DNA from: Beijerinckiaceae bacterium
Lineage (GTDB): Bacteria; Pseudomonadota; Alphaproteobacteria; Rhizobiales; Beijerinckiaceae
Assembly (NCBI GenBank): GCA_947474545.1
Contig: CANJJI010000025.1
Span: forward strand, 1 to 38,725
Length of the DNA stretch: 38,725 nucleotides
Direction: 5' to 3'
Shown here: one piece after another, positions 9,084-15,938 of the stretch
Layout: each line of letters opens with the position of its first letter
How positions within the stretch are numbered: the first letter of the stretch is position 1
Position numbers and translations under genes: made by a program
The notes under the pieces: generated by a model
What the model saw: the letters and a program-made list of their open reading frames with translations, nothing else
The model's database searches: none
Told to the model about the DNA's origin: nothing

Positions 9084-9176
9084 TGTCATCCCGGGCGCCC
9101 AGGGCGATCCGGGATCGTCTAGTTAAGCGCGGCGAACGATCCCGGATAAAATGCTGCGCATTTTTCCGGGATGACA
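9084..9176. repeat. nested inverted repeat between the two amidohydrolase genes
   Basis: Outer arms TGTCATCCCGG (9084-9094) and CCGGGATGACA (9166-9176) pair perfectly. Inner arms TCCGGGATCGT (9108-9118) and ACGATCCCGGA (9136-9146) also pair perfectly. A related shorter hairpin built on ATCCCGGA/TCCGGGAT is at 30800-30827. This is a dispersed intergenic repeat type; it may also modulate the mRNA between the tandem amidohydrolases. Confidence 0.7.
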
Positions 9177-9189
9177 GTGCCGCCTAGCC

Positions 9190-10437
9190 TCAAGCCGTCA
9201 CCAGATTTCCATACTTCTGCAAATTCGCCTTCTGCGCCTCATTGCGGGGCGGCAGTTTGAACAGACGATGGGCGCTCCCGCCCAGCATGTTGTGGCGTGC
9301 CTTGTCGGAGACGAAGGGCAGATCCCACAGTGTTGATGGCAGATCGAAATCCCAATGGGGGTAATCGGACGCATACAGCAGCTGTGTTTCTGCGTTGATC
9401 ATGCGGAATGTGGTTTCCAGCGCGCCCATGTCCTGAATTTCCATAGGCTGCGAGGAATAATACATGTCACGCATATAGTCGGACGGCTTCTTCTTCAGAA
9501 CCGGGCATTCCGACGGACGCAGCATGTATTCGTGGTCGAGGCGCTGCATCAGGAAGGGGATCCAGGAGAGGCCAGCTTCAATCCACAGCACGGGCAGCTT
9601 CGGGAAGCGCTCGCCCATGCCGTTCACCACCCAGTTGGTGCAGTGAAGAATATTGTACCAGCTGAAGCCCAGAGCATGGGCGGAGATAAAGCGGTTGCAG
9701 CTCTGGAATGTCGTGGAACCCCATTGCGGGCCGGAGTGGAAGGCCAGAACCTTGCCGCGTTCCTGAATGGCTGCATAGGTCTTCATATGGGCGTTATCGT
9801 GAACGGCCATGCGATCGCGCACGGTTGTCACCATGAAGCCGCCGACGCCGGGACGGTCGCCGAAATGCTCGACCATGCGGAGCGATCCTTCGGGGTCACC
9901 GAAGGGCAGGCAGAGCATGGTGTAAAAGCGGTTGCCGCTCTCGGGAATAACCTTTTCCGTCACCCAGCGGGCGTAGGCCCAGCAGAGTTCGAATTCCATT
10001 TCCTTCTGCGGATGCATGCCGATGTTCAACATGCCCGTAGGGAACAGGCAGGAATAATCGACGGACATCGCGTCCATCCAGCGCATGCCCAGTTGCACAT
10101 CGCGCTTGGCGCCGGACGCATCGGTCTTTTCCGAGGAGCGCAGCGGATAGCGCGTGACGCGACCGCCCATGTCCTGATAGCCGAAACCCGTCGGCGCCAC
10201 GTTGCCGCGGCCACCCTTGGCGCGGCTCGACAGCGCCAGCTGTTTCAGCACTTCATTTTCCATAAAGGGCAGAATGTCGCCGAAATGCTCGTTTTCGTAG
10301 TGATGTGCATCGCAATCTACGATGAGCACATCTTCGAATTTGCGGTCGCGCGCCTGTTTGGCGGCGTGGGCCAGAAGCTGTGTTGTATTGAGTTCTTCCA
10401 CCGTTACGCGGCGGCCACGATCAGCAATAAGATCCAT
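9190..10437 (-). CDS. amidohydrolase family protein (ACMSD-like), copy 2
   Basis: A 415-residue paralogue of the neighbouring amidohydrolase, collinear over its whole length and nearly identical in long blocks such as AHALGFSWYNILHCTNW and EYMLRPSECPVLKKKPSD. Candidate metal ligands are in DCDAHHYENEHFG (41-53), His234 in LAFHSGPQWG and Asp358 in YASDYPHWDF. The start at 10437 has an AGGGAGA ribosome site. Differences cluster around residues 105-115 and 205-245, the latter next to the probable active site (FHSGFNWGDD in copy 1, FHSGPQWGST here). This is compatible with different substrates or with two subunits of one enzyme. It belongs to the same minus-strand unit as the Rieske protein and the Lys/Ala-rich protein. 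Confidence 0.87.
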   Translation of the reverse strand: MDLIADRGRRVTVEELNTTQLLAHAAKQARDRKFEDVLIVDCDAHHYENEHFGDILPFMENEVLKQLALSSRAKGGRGNVAPTGFGYQDMGGRVTRYPLRSSEKTDASGAKRDVQLGMRWMDAMSVDYSCLFPTGMLNIGMHPQKEMEFELCWAYARWVTEKVIPESGNRFYTMLCLPFGDPEGSLRMVEHFGDRPGVGGFMVTTVRDRMAVHDNAHMKTYAAIQERGKVLAFHSGPQWGSTTFQSCNRFISAHALGFSWYNILHCTNWVVNGMGERFPKLPVLWIEAGLSWIPFLMQRLDHEYMLRPSECPVLKKKPSDYMRDMYYSSQPMEIQDMGALETTFRMINAETQLLYASDYPHWDFDLPSTLWDLPFVSDKARHNMLGGSAHRLFKLPPRNEAQKANLQKYGNLVTA

Positions 10438-10490
10438 TTTGGTCTCCCTTTTGCTCAGGTTTCAATAAAACAGATACGCAGACAGCCCGA

Positions 10491-11102
10491 TCAGCGGCCT
10501 GCCCAGCTCTGCCACATTCCCAGTTCGAACACTTGCAGATCCACGGCTTTAAGCAACGCGCCGCAGACTATCATCACATCGGTACCTGTCACAGCGGCCC
10601 GGCCAGCCAGAATGGGATAGCGATTGCCCGAATCCTCATTGGCCGAATAGACTTTGCACAATGCGCCCATCAGGGCCTGCATCGCGGGCGGCTGGATGAG
10701 GTCAAGCTTGCCATCGGCAAGTGCGGCCTCAAGTTCTTTGGCAAGTGCAAAAGCCCGCTCGGATTCCGGCGTTCTCGCCACGCCCGCCGCACCGGAAATC
10801 TTGCGAAGGATTTCCACTTTCGGCGCTCCTTCTGCCTTCTTGGCAGAGGTTCTCGCCGGTTTGGCGGCTGCGGCTTTCGGGGCCGGTGAAGCTTTGGTCT
10901 TGGGTACTTTTCCCAAAAGCCTTGCACCCGGTTCCTTCTTGGCCGCAGATTTCTGCGCCGCCAGGGAGCCGGGCTTGATGCCTTCCATCATCGCTTTCAA
11001 AAAGGCAGCTTTTTCGCTTTTGCTCGGTTCGGCCGATATGGCTGGCGCGGGTTTGCGCGCAGCTTTCGGCGCGGCCTTGGCGGCAGCCTTAGGCGACGAC
11101 AT
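10491..11102 (-). CDS. uncharacterised protein with Lys/Ala/Pro-rich N-terminus
   Basis: I do not recognise this 203-residue protein. Residues 1 to about 105 are low-complexity and rich in Ala, Lys and Pro (repeats such as PKAAAKAAPKAA), resembling a histone-H1-like or flexible linker region. Residues about 110-203 look like a compact domain with helices (SERAFALAKELEAAL) and end QVFELGMWQSWAGR. No signal peptide or membrane segment is seen. The start at 11102 lies 14 bases inside the end of the Rieske gene, implying translational coupling; a longer start at 11132 would overlap it more. It sits between the Rieske ferredoxin and the amidohydrolases, so a role as partner or scaffold of that enzyme system is possible but unproven. 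Confidence 0.7.
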   Translation of the reverse strand: MSSPKAAAKAAPKAARKPAPAISAEPSKSEKAAFLKAMMEGIKPGSLAAQKSAAKKEPGARLLGKVPKTKASPAPKAAAAKPARTSAKKAEGAPKVEILRKISGAAGVARTPESERAFALAKELEAALADGKLDLIQPPAMQALMGALCKVYSANEDSGNRYPILAGRAAVTGTDVMIVCGALLKAVDLQVFELGMWQSWAGR

Positions 11103-11454
11103 AAACCTCGTCCCCCTTTTGGACGATTTCATATTTCTTTAGCTTCAGCTTGCGGTCAGCGACCTGCTCACCAGTGAACATATCATATTCATAGCCATGC
11201 CATGGGCAGACGAAATGCATGCTCGCTTCATCGAAATACAGCCCGGCGGAGGTCTTATCTTCGCGCAGGTGCTCTTTCACGCCCGCAATGGTCAGGCCCT
11301 CGCAGGCCGGTCCGCCCTGATGCAGGCAGAAATTGCTGTAGGCGTAAAATTTGCCTTCATGCTTGAAGATGCCGATTTCCTGCTCGCCCAAGCGGATGAT
11401 CTGACGATCGCCATCCTTGAATTCCGACGCTTTGCTGACGAACTGCTCTGCCAT
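11089..11454 (-). CDS. Rieske (2Fe-2S) ferredoxin-like protein
   Basis: A 121-residue single-domain Rieske protein. The two cluster-binding motifs are clear: Cys43-Leu-His45 in NFCLHQGG and Cys83-Pro-Trp-His86 in CPWHGYEYD, so a 2Fe-2S cluster should form. It has no oxygenase catalytic domain and no signal peptide, which fits a soluble electron carrier such as the ferredoxin of a ring-hydroxylating system or of an amidohydrolase-associated redox enzyme. The start at 11454 has an AAGGAAGG ribosome site; the longer frame to 11577 lacks family similarity. Its stop overlaps the next gene by 14 bases. It appears to be the first gene of the unit that includes both amidohydrolases and the TctC protein. 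A reductase and an oxygenase are not in the window. Confidence 0.92.
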   Translation of the reverse strand: MAEQFVSKASEFKDGDRQIIRLGEQEIGIFKHEGKFYAYSNFCLHQGGPACEGLTIAGVKEHLREDKTSAGLYFDEASMHFVCPWHGYEYDMFTGEQVADRKLKLKKYEIVQKGDEVYVVA

Positions 11455-11585
11455 GGCAGACTTTCCTTCCTTGGTGTTTTCTGGTCCGGCCACGCGAATG
11501 GGACGCAGCCTTTCTGGCAAAGTACGGCATCCCGGCAGCAAATGTCCAAGCCTATTTCCGCAGGGGTGGCGTGACATAATTTCAT

Positions 11586-11623
11586 GCTGCGCTGCAATAT
11601 TGCATGTAATTTTGCGGCGCAGC
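11586..11623. repeat. inverted repeat between nikR-like and Rieske genes
   Basis: Seven-base arms GCTGCGC (11586-11592) and GCGCAGC (11617-11623) flank an A+T-rich 24-base loop. It lies just past the 3' end of the nikR-like gene and about 130 bases before the Rieske start, so it could be a terminator or an operator. There is no good T-run, and the role is unresolved. Confidence 0.35.
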
Positions 11624-11634
11624 TTCGTCAGGTC

Positions 11635-12099
11635 TTACAAAGCCGGCGAGGAATGCTCGTGCGAGTGCCCATGTTCGCCGTGGGAATGACGATGTCCGTC
11701 CGAACGAATAGGCACCAGATTGATTTGCCCAAAGCGTACGCCGCGCTCGGCAATCGTGGCCTCCGCCAGCTTGCGCACAGCGCCGGTTTCGCCTTTCAGC
11801 AAGGTGACTTCCATGCAGAATTTGTGGTCGAGCCGTGTACGCATGGAGGATATGGTGAGATCGTGGTGTTCATGCTGGACCTTGTCGAGCCGCATGGCGA
11901 GATCGCGCCCATCGTAATCGTAGACATAGGAAACCGAAGCGACGCATTCGCGGGTCTCCTCAATGGCGTGCGAGCGCACCAGCGCATCACGCACCAGATC
12001 GCGCATTGCCTCGGAGCGATTGGTATAGCCTGTGCGGGCCATATAATCGTCGATAGCTTTCGCCATATTGTCATCGACAGAAATTGTGACGCGCTGCAT
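11635..12099 (-). CDS. nikR: NikR-like ribbon-helix-helix regulator with altered metal site
   Basis: A 154-residue protein with an N-terminal ribbon-helix-helix DNA-binding domain (QRVTISVDDNM then NRSEAMRDLVRDAL) and a C-terminal ACT-like domain of the nickel-responsive regulator family. Numbering matches E. coli NikR without gaps, where His76, His87, His89 and Cys95 bind nickel. Here His76 and Cys95 are kept, but positions 87 and 89 are both Arg (MRTRLDHKFC). A His-rich tail follows, with seven His between residues 136 and 149. The start at 12099 (MQRVTIS) is the family start. It lies upstream of and co-directional with the Rieske-amidohydrolase unit. Effector and targets are uncertain; no nickel transporter gene is adjacent. 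Confidence 0.82.
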   Translation of the reverse strand: MQRVTISVDDNMAKAIDDYMARTGYTNRSEAMRDLVRDALVRSHAIEETRECVASVSYVYDYDGRDLAMRLDKVQHEHHDLTISSMRTRLDHKFCMEVTLLKGETGAVRKLAEATIAERGVRFGQINLVPIRSDGHRHSHGEHGHSHEHSSPAL

Positions 12100-12188
12100 G
12101 GGATTTTTCCGGTGGCGGGGTGAGCACAGTATAGTGCGGATGCGGCAATTGCGGAAATCGGGCTCCGGCGCCCTCCCGGTCTGCCCAA

Positions 12189-12330
12189 TCAAAAATTGAT
12201 ATTGGCAGGCTTGACGATCGGCGCGCATTTGGCGATTTCCGAAGCGACAAAAGTTTTAAGATTGGCTGTTGGGCCGCGCCGCCGATAGCCGCAAGATCTT
12301 CGCGCAAATGCCGTTGCGAACCGGTGATTG
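12189..12330 (-). pseudogene. frameshifted C-terminal remnant of a TctC-like protein
   Basis: On the minus strand the frame ending at the TGA at 12189-12191 encodes LKTFVASEIAKCAPIVKPA then NINF, the typical ending of TctC/Bug proteins (helix, then IVKAANI). Just upstream a second frame reads LREDLAAIGG, the segment that normally precedes it. One frameshift near 12265-12275 would join them. No start, signal peptide or body of the gene is visible further upstream. I take it as a decayed gene tail. The match is by eye and short, so confidence is moderate. Confidence 0.5.
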
Positions 12331-12456
12331 GCAGAATTATATTCCCGCCCGGAAGCGGCATCGCCCCCAGCGGGCGCGCCCGACGCTTACGATCGCGCGC
12401 CCTCCGGAAATGTGGCCAACCGTCAGGTGATTACGATTTCAGGACACACTGTCGAA

Positions 12457-12609
12457 GAAGTATGGATAGACTATCTTTGCGACGCTTGCCTTGAACCAGA
12501 CGTGGCGTTCTTTTTCAAACAGTGGGGCGGGCGCCGAGAATCAAATACTGGACGGATTTCAGGCGGACGAACCTGGGATGAGTTCCCAAACGCTGGGAAA
12601 ATAGTATGA
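12457..12609 (+). pseudogene. C-terminal fragment of a DUF5131 (phage Gp37/Gp68-like) protein
   Basis: The plus-strand frame ending at 12609 contains VAFFFKQWGG, GRISGGRTWDEFPN and a preceding helix, which is the characteristic C-terminus of DUF5131 proteins (usually about 230-300 residues, often found with phage or TcmP genes). Only about 50 residues remain; the upstream 130 in-frame bases do not resemble the family and no start fits. The gene is therefore a remnant. With the TctC tail on the other strand it fills the 515-base gap 12100-12614. Confidence 0.62.
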
Positions 12610-12614
12610 AGACA

Positions 12615-13403
12615 CTACACCAGCGCAATGGCTGATACGAGCCTGCCGTAATCAGATTCTTTACGGTGCACGCTGCGGCGGTAGGAATAGAATTGCTCCT
12701 CGTCCGCATAGGTGTCGCGTGCAAGATCGATAAAGCTGCCCACGCGCGCTGTTTCAAGCCGCATGGCGATATAGGCGGGCAGGTCGAACATCGAATGCCC
12801 TTCGCGCGTTGAGGCCGTGAAGAAACGCGCATTGTTTGCGTCAGCTTCGGCAAAGCGCGCAACGAATTCGCTGCCCACTTCATAAGAGGCGCTGCCGATA
12901 GTGGGGCCGAGCGCGCAGTGGATTGCGCTGCGGTTTGCGCCAAGATTTTCCATGGCGCTGATTGTGGATTCGAGAATGCCGGTCAGCGCGCCTTTCCAGC
13001 CGGCATGGCAGGCGCCGATCACACGCGCCTTGCTGTCGGCAAACAGGATCATGCCGCAATCAGCGCCGGTCACACCGAGCGCGAGGCCGCGCGTGGCTGT
13101 CACCAGTCCGTCGCAGCGCGGACGCTCCCCTTCGGCCCAGGGCCGCTCAACATGCAGAGCGTCGGCCGAATGGATCTGATAAGGCACAAGGAGACTCTCG
13201 CGCGCAACGCCCAGTGTGGCAGCCATGCGTGCACGGTTTTCGTTGACTGAAGCGGCCTCGTCACGCGAGCCCACGCCGCCGTTGAGGCTGGCGTAAATGC
13301 CCGCACTTGCGCCACCCTGCCGGGTGAAAAACGCGTGGGCGATTCCCTCTTGCTGCAGACAGGGCGCGGTCAATACCGGCAGGCAAGCGATCTGGCCGTT
13401 CAC
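12615..13403 (-). CDS. pgeF: peptidoglycan editing factor / laccase-domain protein (YfiH family)
   Basis: A 262-residue protein of the polyphenol-oxidase/PgeF family, which removes wrongly incorporated residues such as L-Ser from peptidoglycan precursors and can act on purine nucleosides. The metal-site triad is visible: His78 in YQIHSAD, Cys116 in GADCGMILFAD and His133 in ACHAGWKGAL. GPTIGSASYEV follows near 165. The start codon is GTG at 13403, overlapping the midA stop as GTGA; a GGGGAGGGA ribosome site in the end of midA supports it and implies translational coupling. It is the last gene of the lgt-midA-pgeF operon, an order often kept in this bacterial group. Confidence 0.93.
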   Translation of the reverse strand: MNGQIACLPVLTAPCLQQEGIAHAFFTRQGGASAGIYASLNGGVGSRDEAASVNENRARMAATLGVARESLLVPYQIHSADALHVERPWAEGERPRCDGLVTATRGLALGVTGADCGMILFADSKARVIGACHAGWKGALTGILESTISAMENLGANRSAIHCALGPTIGSASYEVGSEFVARFAEADANNARFFTASTREGHSMFDLPAYIAMRLETARVGSFIDLARDTYADEEQFYSYRRSVHRKESDYGRLVSAIALV

Positions 13404-14548
13404 CTTTGTCCCTCCCCATGCAGACTGTCGAAGCCCGGCGGATGAAGGCCGGGGCTGGTCACTGCGAGAACCTTGAACAGCGCGCCCATGCTGGGCGTCA
13501 TCTTGCCGTCAATGCCCATTTCGCGGCCCTTGCTCACAAGGCGCAGCAGCGAGCGGTCGATATCGATGGACTGGCGGGGATCGGCGCGCTTTTTCAGGCC
13601 GGCGGCCCGCTCGAATATGCCGAGAGACGTCAGGAAATCCCCTTGTGCGACGGGGCCGTGTGTCTGCGCACCCGCCGCCTTCGCAGCCCGCGCCAGTGAG
13701 GCGAAATCCACATGCGCTGTGATGTCCGCATTGCCCGGATCCTCGAGCGGATCGGCTTTCATATGGTGCTGCATCGCCTGCAAGGTTTCGCCGAAGGATG
13801 TCTCTATGTGGCCATAGTCGATCACCAGCGCTGCGCCTGTGTCCTCAGTCAGCCGTGCGGCGATTTCGGCCATCGCCCTGTGGCCTGCCGCGCCGATTTC
13901 CAGCACTGTACCAACTTCCGCTTCGGCGCGGATGAAGGGCTCAGGCTCAGGCGCAAGTCCGAAGCGGAAACTGCCGGGCGCGCCGTTTTCGTCGAGACCC
14001 ACGAGACGCTCGAACCATCCTCTATCCGTACGCACGAAATGACGCACGGGCAGCGCGTCGAAAAATTCATTGGCGATGATAATGGAGGGTCCGCGCGGCA
14101 CCTCTTCGAATCGGTTGTGCCACATCACAGGCGAACCGCAACCTTCCAGGGTGCCCTGCTGGCGGGCGCGCAATACGGGGCTCGTTTCGACCAGATGCAC
14201 GCGGATCGCGCTGGCGAAGGGTTCGACGATCTGCAACGCGCGCAAGGCGTCGCGCATCAGCGTGCCCCGGCCCGGCCCCAATTCCACCAGATTGATTTCA
14301 GAGGGTTCACCCATGCCGGCCCATACTTCAGCAGACCACAGGCCAATGAGTTCGCCGAACATCTGGCTGATCTCCGGCGCCGTCGTGAAATCGCCGCCGA
14401 GGCCAAAGGGATCGCGCGTGATGTAATAGCCAAAGCGCGGATGGCCGAGCGCCAGCGACATGAACCGGTCAAAACCGACCGGTCCCTCGCTTTCGATCAT
14501 CAGCCTGATTTCTTCGCCAAGACTATGGCTTCCAGCTCCCGCGTTCAT
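13400..14548 (-). CDS. class I SAM-dependent methyltransferase, MidA/NDUFAF7 family
   Basis: A 382-residue member of the MidA family (DUF185), whose mitochondrial homologue NDUFAF7 methylates an arginine of a complex I subunit during assembly. The N-terminal substrate-side motifs GYYITRDPFGLGGDF and TAPEISQMFGE (near 40-62) and the SAM-binding ELGPGRGTLM (near 89) are typical, as is ANEFFDALPV near 160. Its ATG overlaps the lgt stop by four bases (ATGA) and its own stop overlaps the pgeF GTG, so the three genes form one tightly coupled operon. No complex I gene is in the window; the substrate is inferred only from the family. Confidence 0.9.
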   Translation of the reverse strand: MNAGAGSHSLGEEIRLMIESEGPVGFDRFMSLALGHPRFGYYITRDPFGLGGDFTTAPEISQMFGELIGLWSAEVWAGMGEPSEINLVELGPGRGTLMRDALRALQIVEPFASAIRVHLVETSPVLRARQQGTLEGCGSPVMWHNRFEEVPRGPSIIIANEFFDALPVRHFVRTDRGWFERLVGLDENGAPGSFRFGLAPEPEPFIRAEAEVGTVLEIGAAGHRAMAEIAARLTEDTGAALVIDYGHIETSFGETLQAMQHHMKADPLEDPGNADITAHVDFASLARAAKAAGAQTHGPVAQGDFLTSLGIFERAAGLKKRADPRQSIDIDRSLLRLVSKGREMGIDGKMTPSMGALFKVLAVTSPGLHPPGFDSLHGEGQR

Positions 14549-15372
14549 GACCCAGCTTTGCGCGGGAAAACGCCGTTAGCAACTGCCAGAAGTAATATTC
14601 CCACAGCGATGAGCGGCAGCGACAGCAGCATGCCCATGGTCGCGCCGCCGAACAGGAAGCCCAGCTGCGGATCGGGCTCACGAAAAAATTCGCAGAAAAT
14701 GCGGGACAGCCCGTAGCCGATGGCAAAAAGGCCACTCACCATGCCCGGCCTTTTCAATTGGCCCGAGCGAACTGCAAAGGCCAGCACGAGGAACAGCAGC
14801 AGACCTTCACTCGCAGCTTCATACAATTGGCTGGGGTGGCGGGCCATGGGGCCTGCATCGGGAAAAACCATCGCCCATGCCACATCGCTGGGCCGCCCCC
14901 ACAATTCCGGTTTGATGAAATTCGCAATCCGCCCCAGACCGATGCCGATAGGCACGACGGCGCAACAGATATCGGACACGGTCAGCGCAGAGATGGCATA
15001 GCGCTTGCCAAACAGCCAGACCGCCAGTGCCGCACCAACCAGCCCGCCATGGAAGGCCATGCCTCCTTCCCACACGGCGAAGATTTTTGCCGGATTCGAG
15101 AAGAAAAACTCGACATTGTAGAAAAGCACGTAGCCAAGCCGTCCGCCCAGAATGACGCCAAAGGCGACATAGACCAGGAGGTCATCCAGCGAGGCTGCAT
15201 CAGGCCGAGGCGTCTGCCCCCAGAAAACCGGACGCTGCACAATGGAACGCGCATACCACCAGCCCAGCAGCAGCCCGAAGATATAGGCGAGCGCGTACCA
15301 GCGGATCGGCAGTGGGCCTATATTGATCAAAACAGGATCAATCTGCGGATACGCGATGGCGAGCACTGGCAT
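14545..15372 (-). CDS. lgt: prolipoprotein diacylglyceryl transferase
   Basis: An inner-membrane enzyme that transfers diacylglycerol from phosphatidylglycerol to the lipobox Cys of prolipoproteins, the first step of lipoprotein maturation. It has about seven membrane segments. The family signature is seen as GLGRIANFIKPELWG (the usual GRxGNF has Ala in place of Gly), and the essential His lies in MAFHGGLVGA. The start at 15372 (MPVLAIAYPQIDP) matches the family N-terminus; in-frame alternatives exist at 15387 (ATG) and 15474 (ATG), and the longest would add 34 residues that do not look like the family. It is the first gene of the lgt-midA-pgeF operon and is divergent from the YqaA-type gene. 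Confidence 0.94.
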   Translation of the reverse strand: MPVLAIAYPQIDPVLINIGPLPIRWYALAYIFGLLLGWWYARSIVQRPVFWGQTPRPDAASLDDLLVYVAFGVILGGRLGYVLFYNVEFFFSNPAKIFAVWEGGMAFHGGLVGAALAVWLFGKRYAISALTVSDICCAVVPIGIGLGRIANFIKPELWGRPSDVAWAMVFPDAGPMARHPSQLYEAASEGLLLFLVLAFAVRSGQLKRPGMVSGLFAIGYGLSRIFCEFFREPDPQLGFLFGGATMGMLLSLPLIAVGILLLAVANGVFPRKAGS

Positions 15373-15496
15373 GGTGGTCAGGAACATCAGGCGATTCGGG
15401 TCCGGATGACGAATGAACCCGGTGATGCGCCCTGGCGGCGGAAGGGTCAAGGCGGGGAAAGTTTGCCACTTCATTCAAACTTGCTATGCCCCGGAC

Positions 15497-15934
15497 GTGA
15501 CATCATCAGCGATCTATCTTTCACTCTTCATCACGAGTTTTCTAGCGGCAACGATACTGCCGCTATCTTCCGAGGCTGTTCTGGCTGGCCTGCTAGCTCA
15601 AGGAGGAGAGCCGTGGGCGATTCTCATCGCCGTAGCATGCGTTGGCAACATATTGGGCTCGGTGACGAACTGGTTCATCGGCCGGGGGCTCTCGCTGGCC
15701 AGAACCCATCCGCGCTTTCCCGTGAATGGCAAAAGCCTTGAGCGCGCGGAAAGCTGGTACAGGCATTGGGGATGCTGGTCACTGCTTTTAAGCTGGGTGC
15801 CCGTGGTCGGCGATCCCCTGACCATCGCAGCAGGTTTTCTGCGCGAACCCATCTGGGTCTTCATCCTGCTGGTCTCGATTGCAAAGATTGGGCGTTACCT
15901 AGCCATCGCAGCGATCACCGCAAACTTTATCTGA
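15497..15934 (+). CDS. YqaA/DedA-like (SNARE-associated Golgi) small membrane protein
   Basis: A 145-residue inner-membrane protein resembling E. coli YqaA, a short DedA-superfamily member of unknown transport role. Shared landmarks are SLFITSFLAATILP, NILGSVTNWFIGRG, LLLSWVPVVGDPLT and IGRYLAIAA. The start is taken as GTG at 15497 because the distance from there to the ATILP segment equals that in E. coli YqaA. An in-frame ATG at 15413 would add 28 residues that look non-coding. No strong ribosome site precedes the GTG. It is divergent from lgt and convergent with the next TctC gene, whose stop is only four bases away. Confidence 0.82.
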   Translation: MTSSAIYLSLFITSFLAATILPLSSEAVLAGLLAQGGEPWAILIAVACVGNILGSVTNWFIGRGLSLARTHPRFPVNGKSLERAESWYRHWGCWSLLLSWVPVVGDPLTIAAGFLREPIWVFILLVSIAKIGRYLAIAAITANFI

Positions 15935-15938
15935 GCTT

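Noticed and set aside
7863-10620. Two long plus-strand open frames (about 420 codons each) opposite the amidohydrolase genes
   Set aside because: They are mirror frames of two G+C-rich conserved genes on the minus strand, have compositionally odd His/Ala-rich products and resemble each other only because the real genes are paralogues.
11586-11623. A NikR operator at the inverted repeat
   Set aside because: The arms do not resemble the GTATGA-N16-TCATAC operator of E. coli NikR, and the repeat lies past the nikR 3' end.
15413-15496. N-terminal extension of the YqaA-like protein from the ATG at 15413
   Set aside because: The extra 28 residues are Gly/Arg/Cys-rich without family similarity, and the GTG at 15497 gives exact length agreement with E. 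coli YqaA.
13712-15741. Long plus-strand frames opposite midA and lgt
   Set aside because: Both real genes are strongly supported by motifs and by overlapping stop/start codons; the opposite frames look like random Arg/Gln/His-rich translations.
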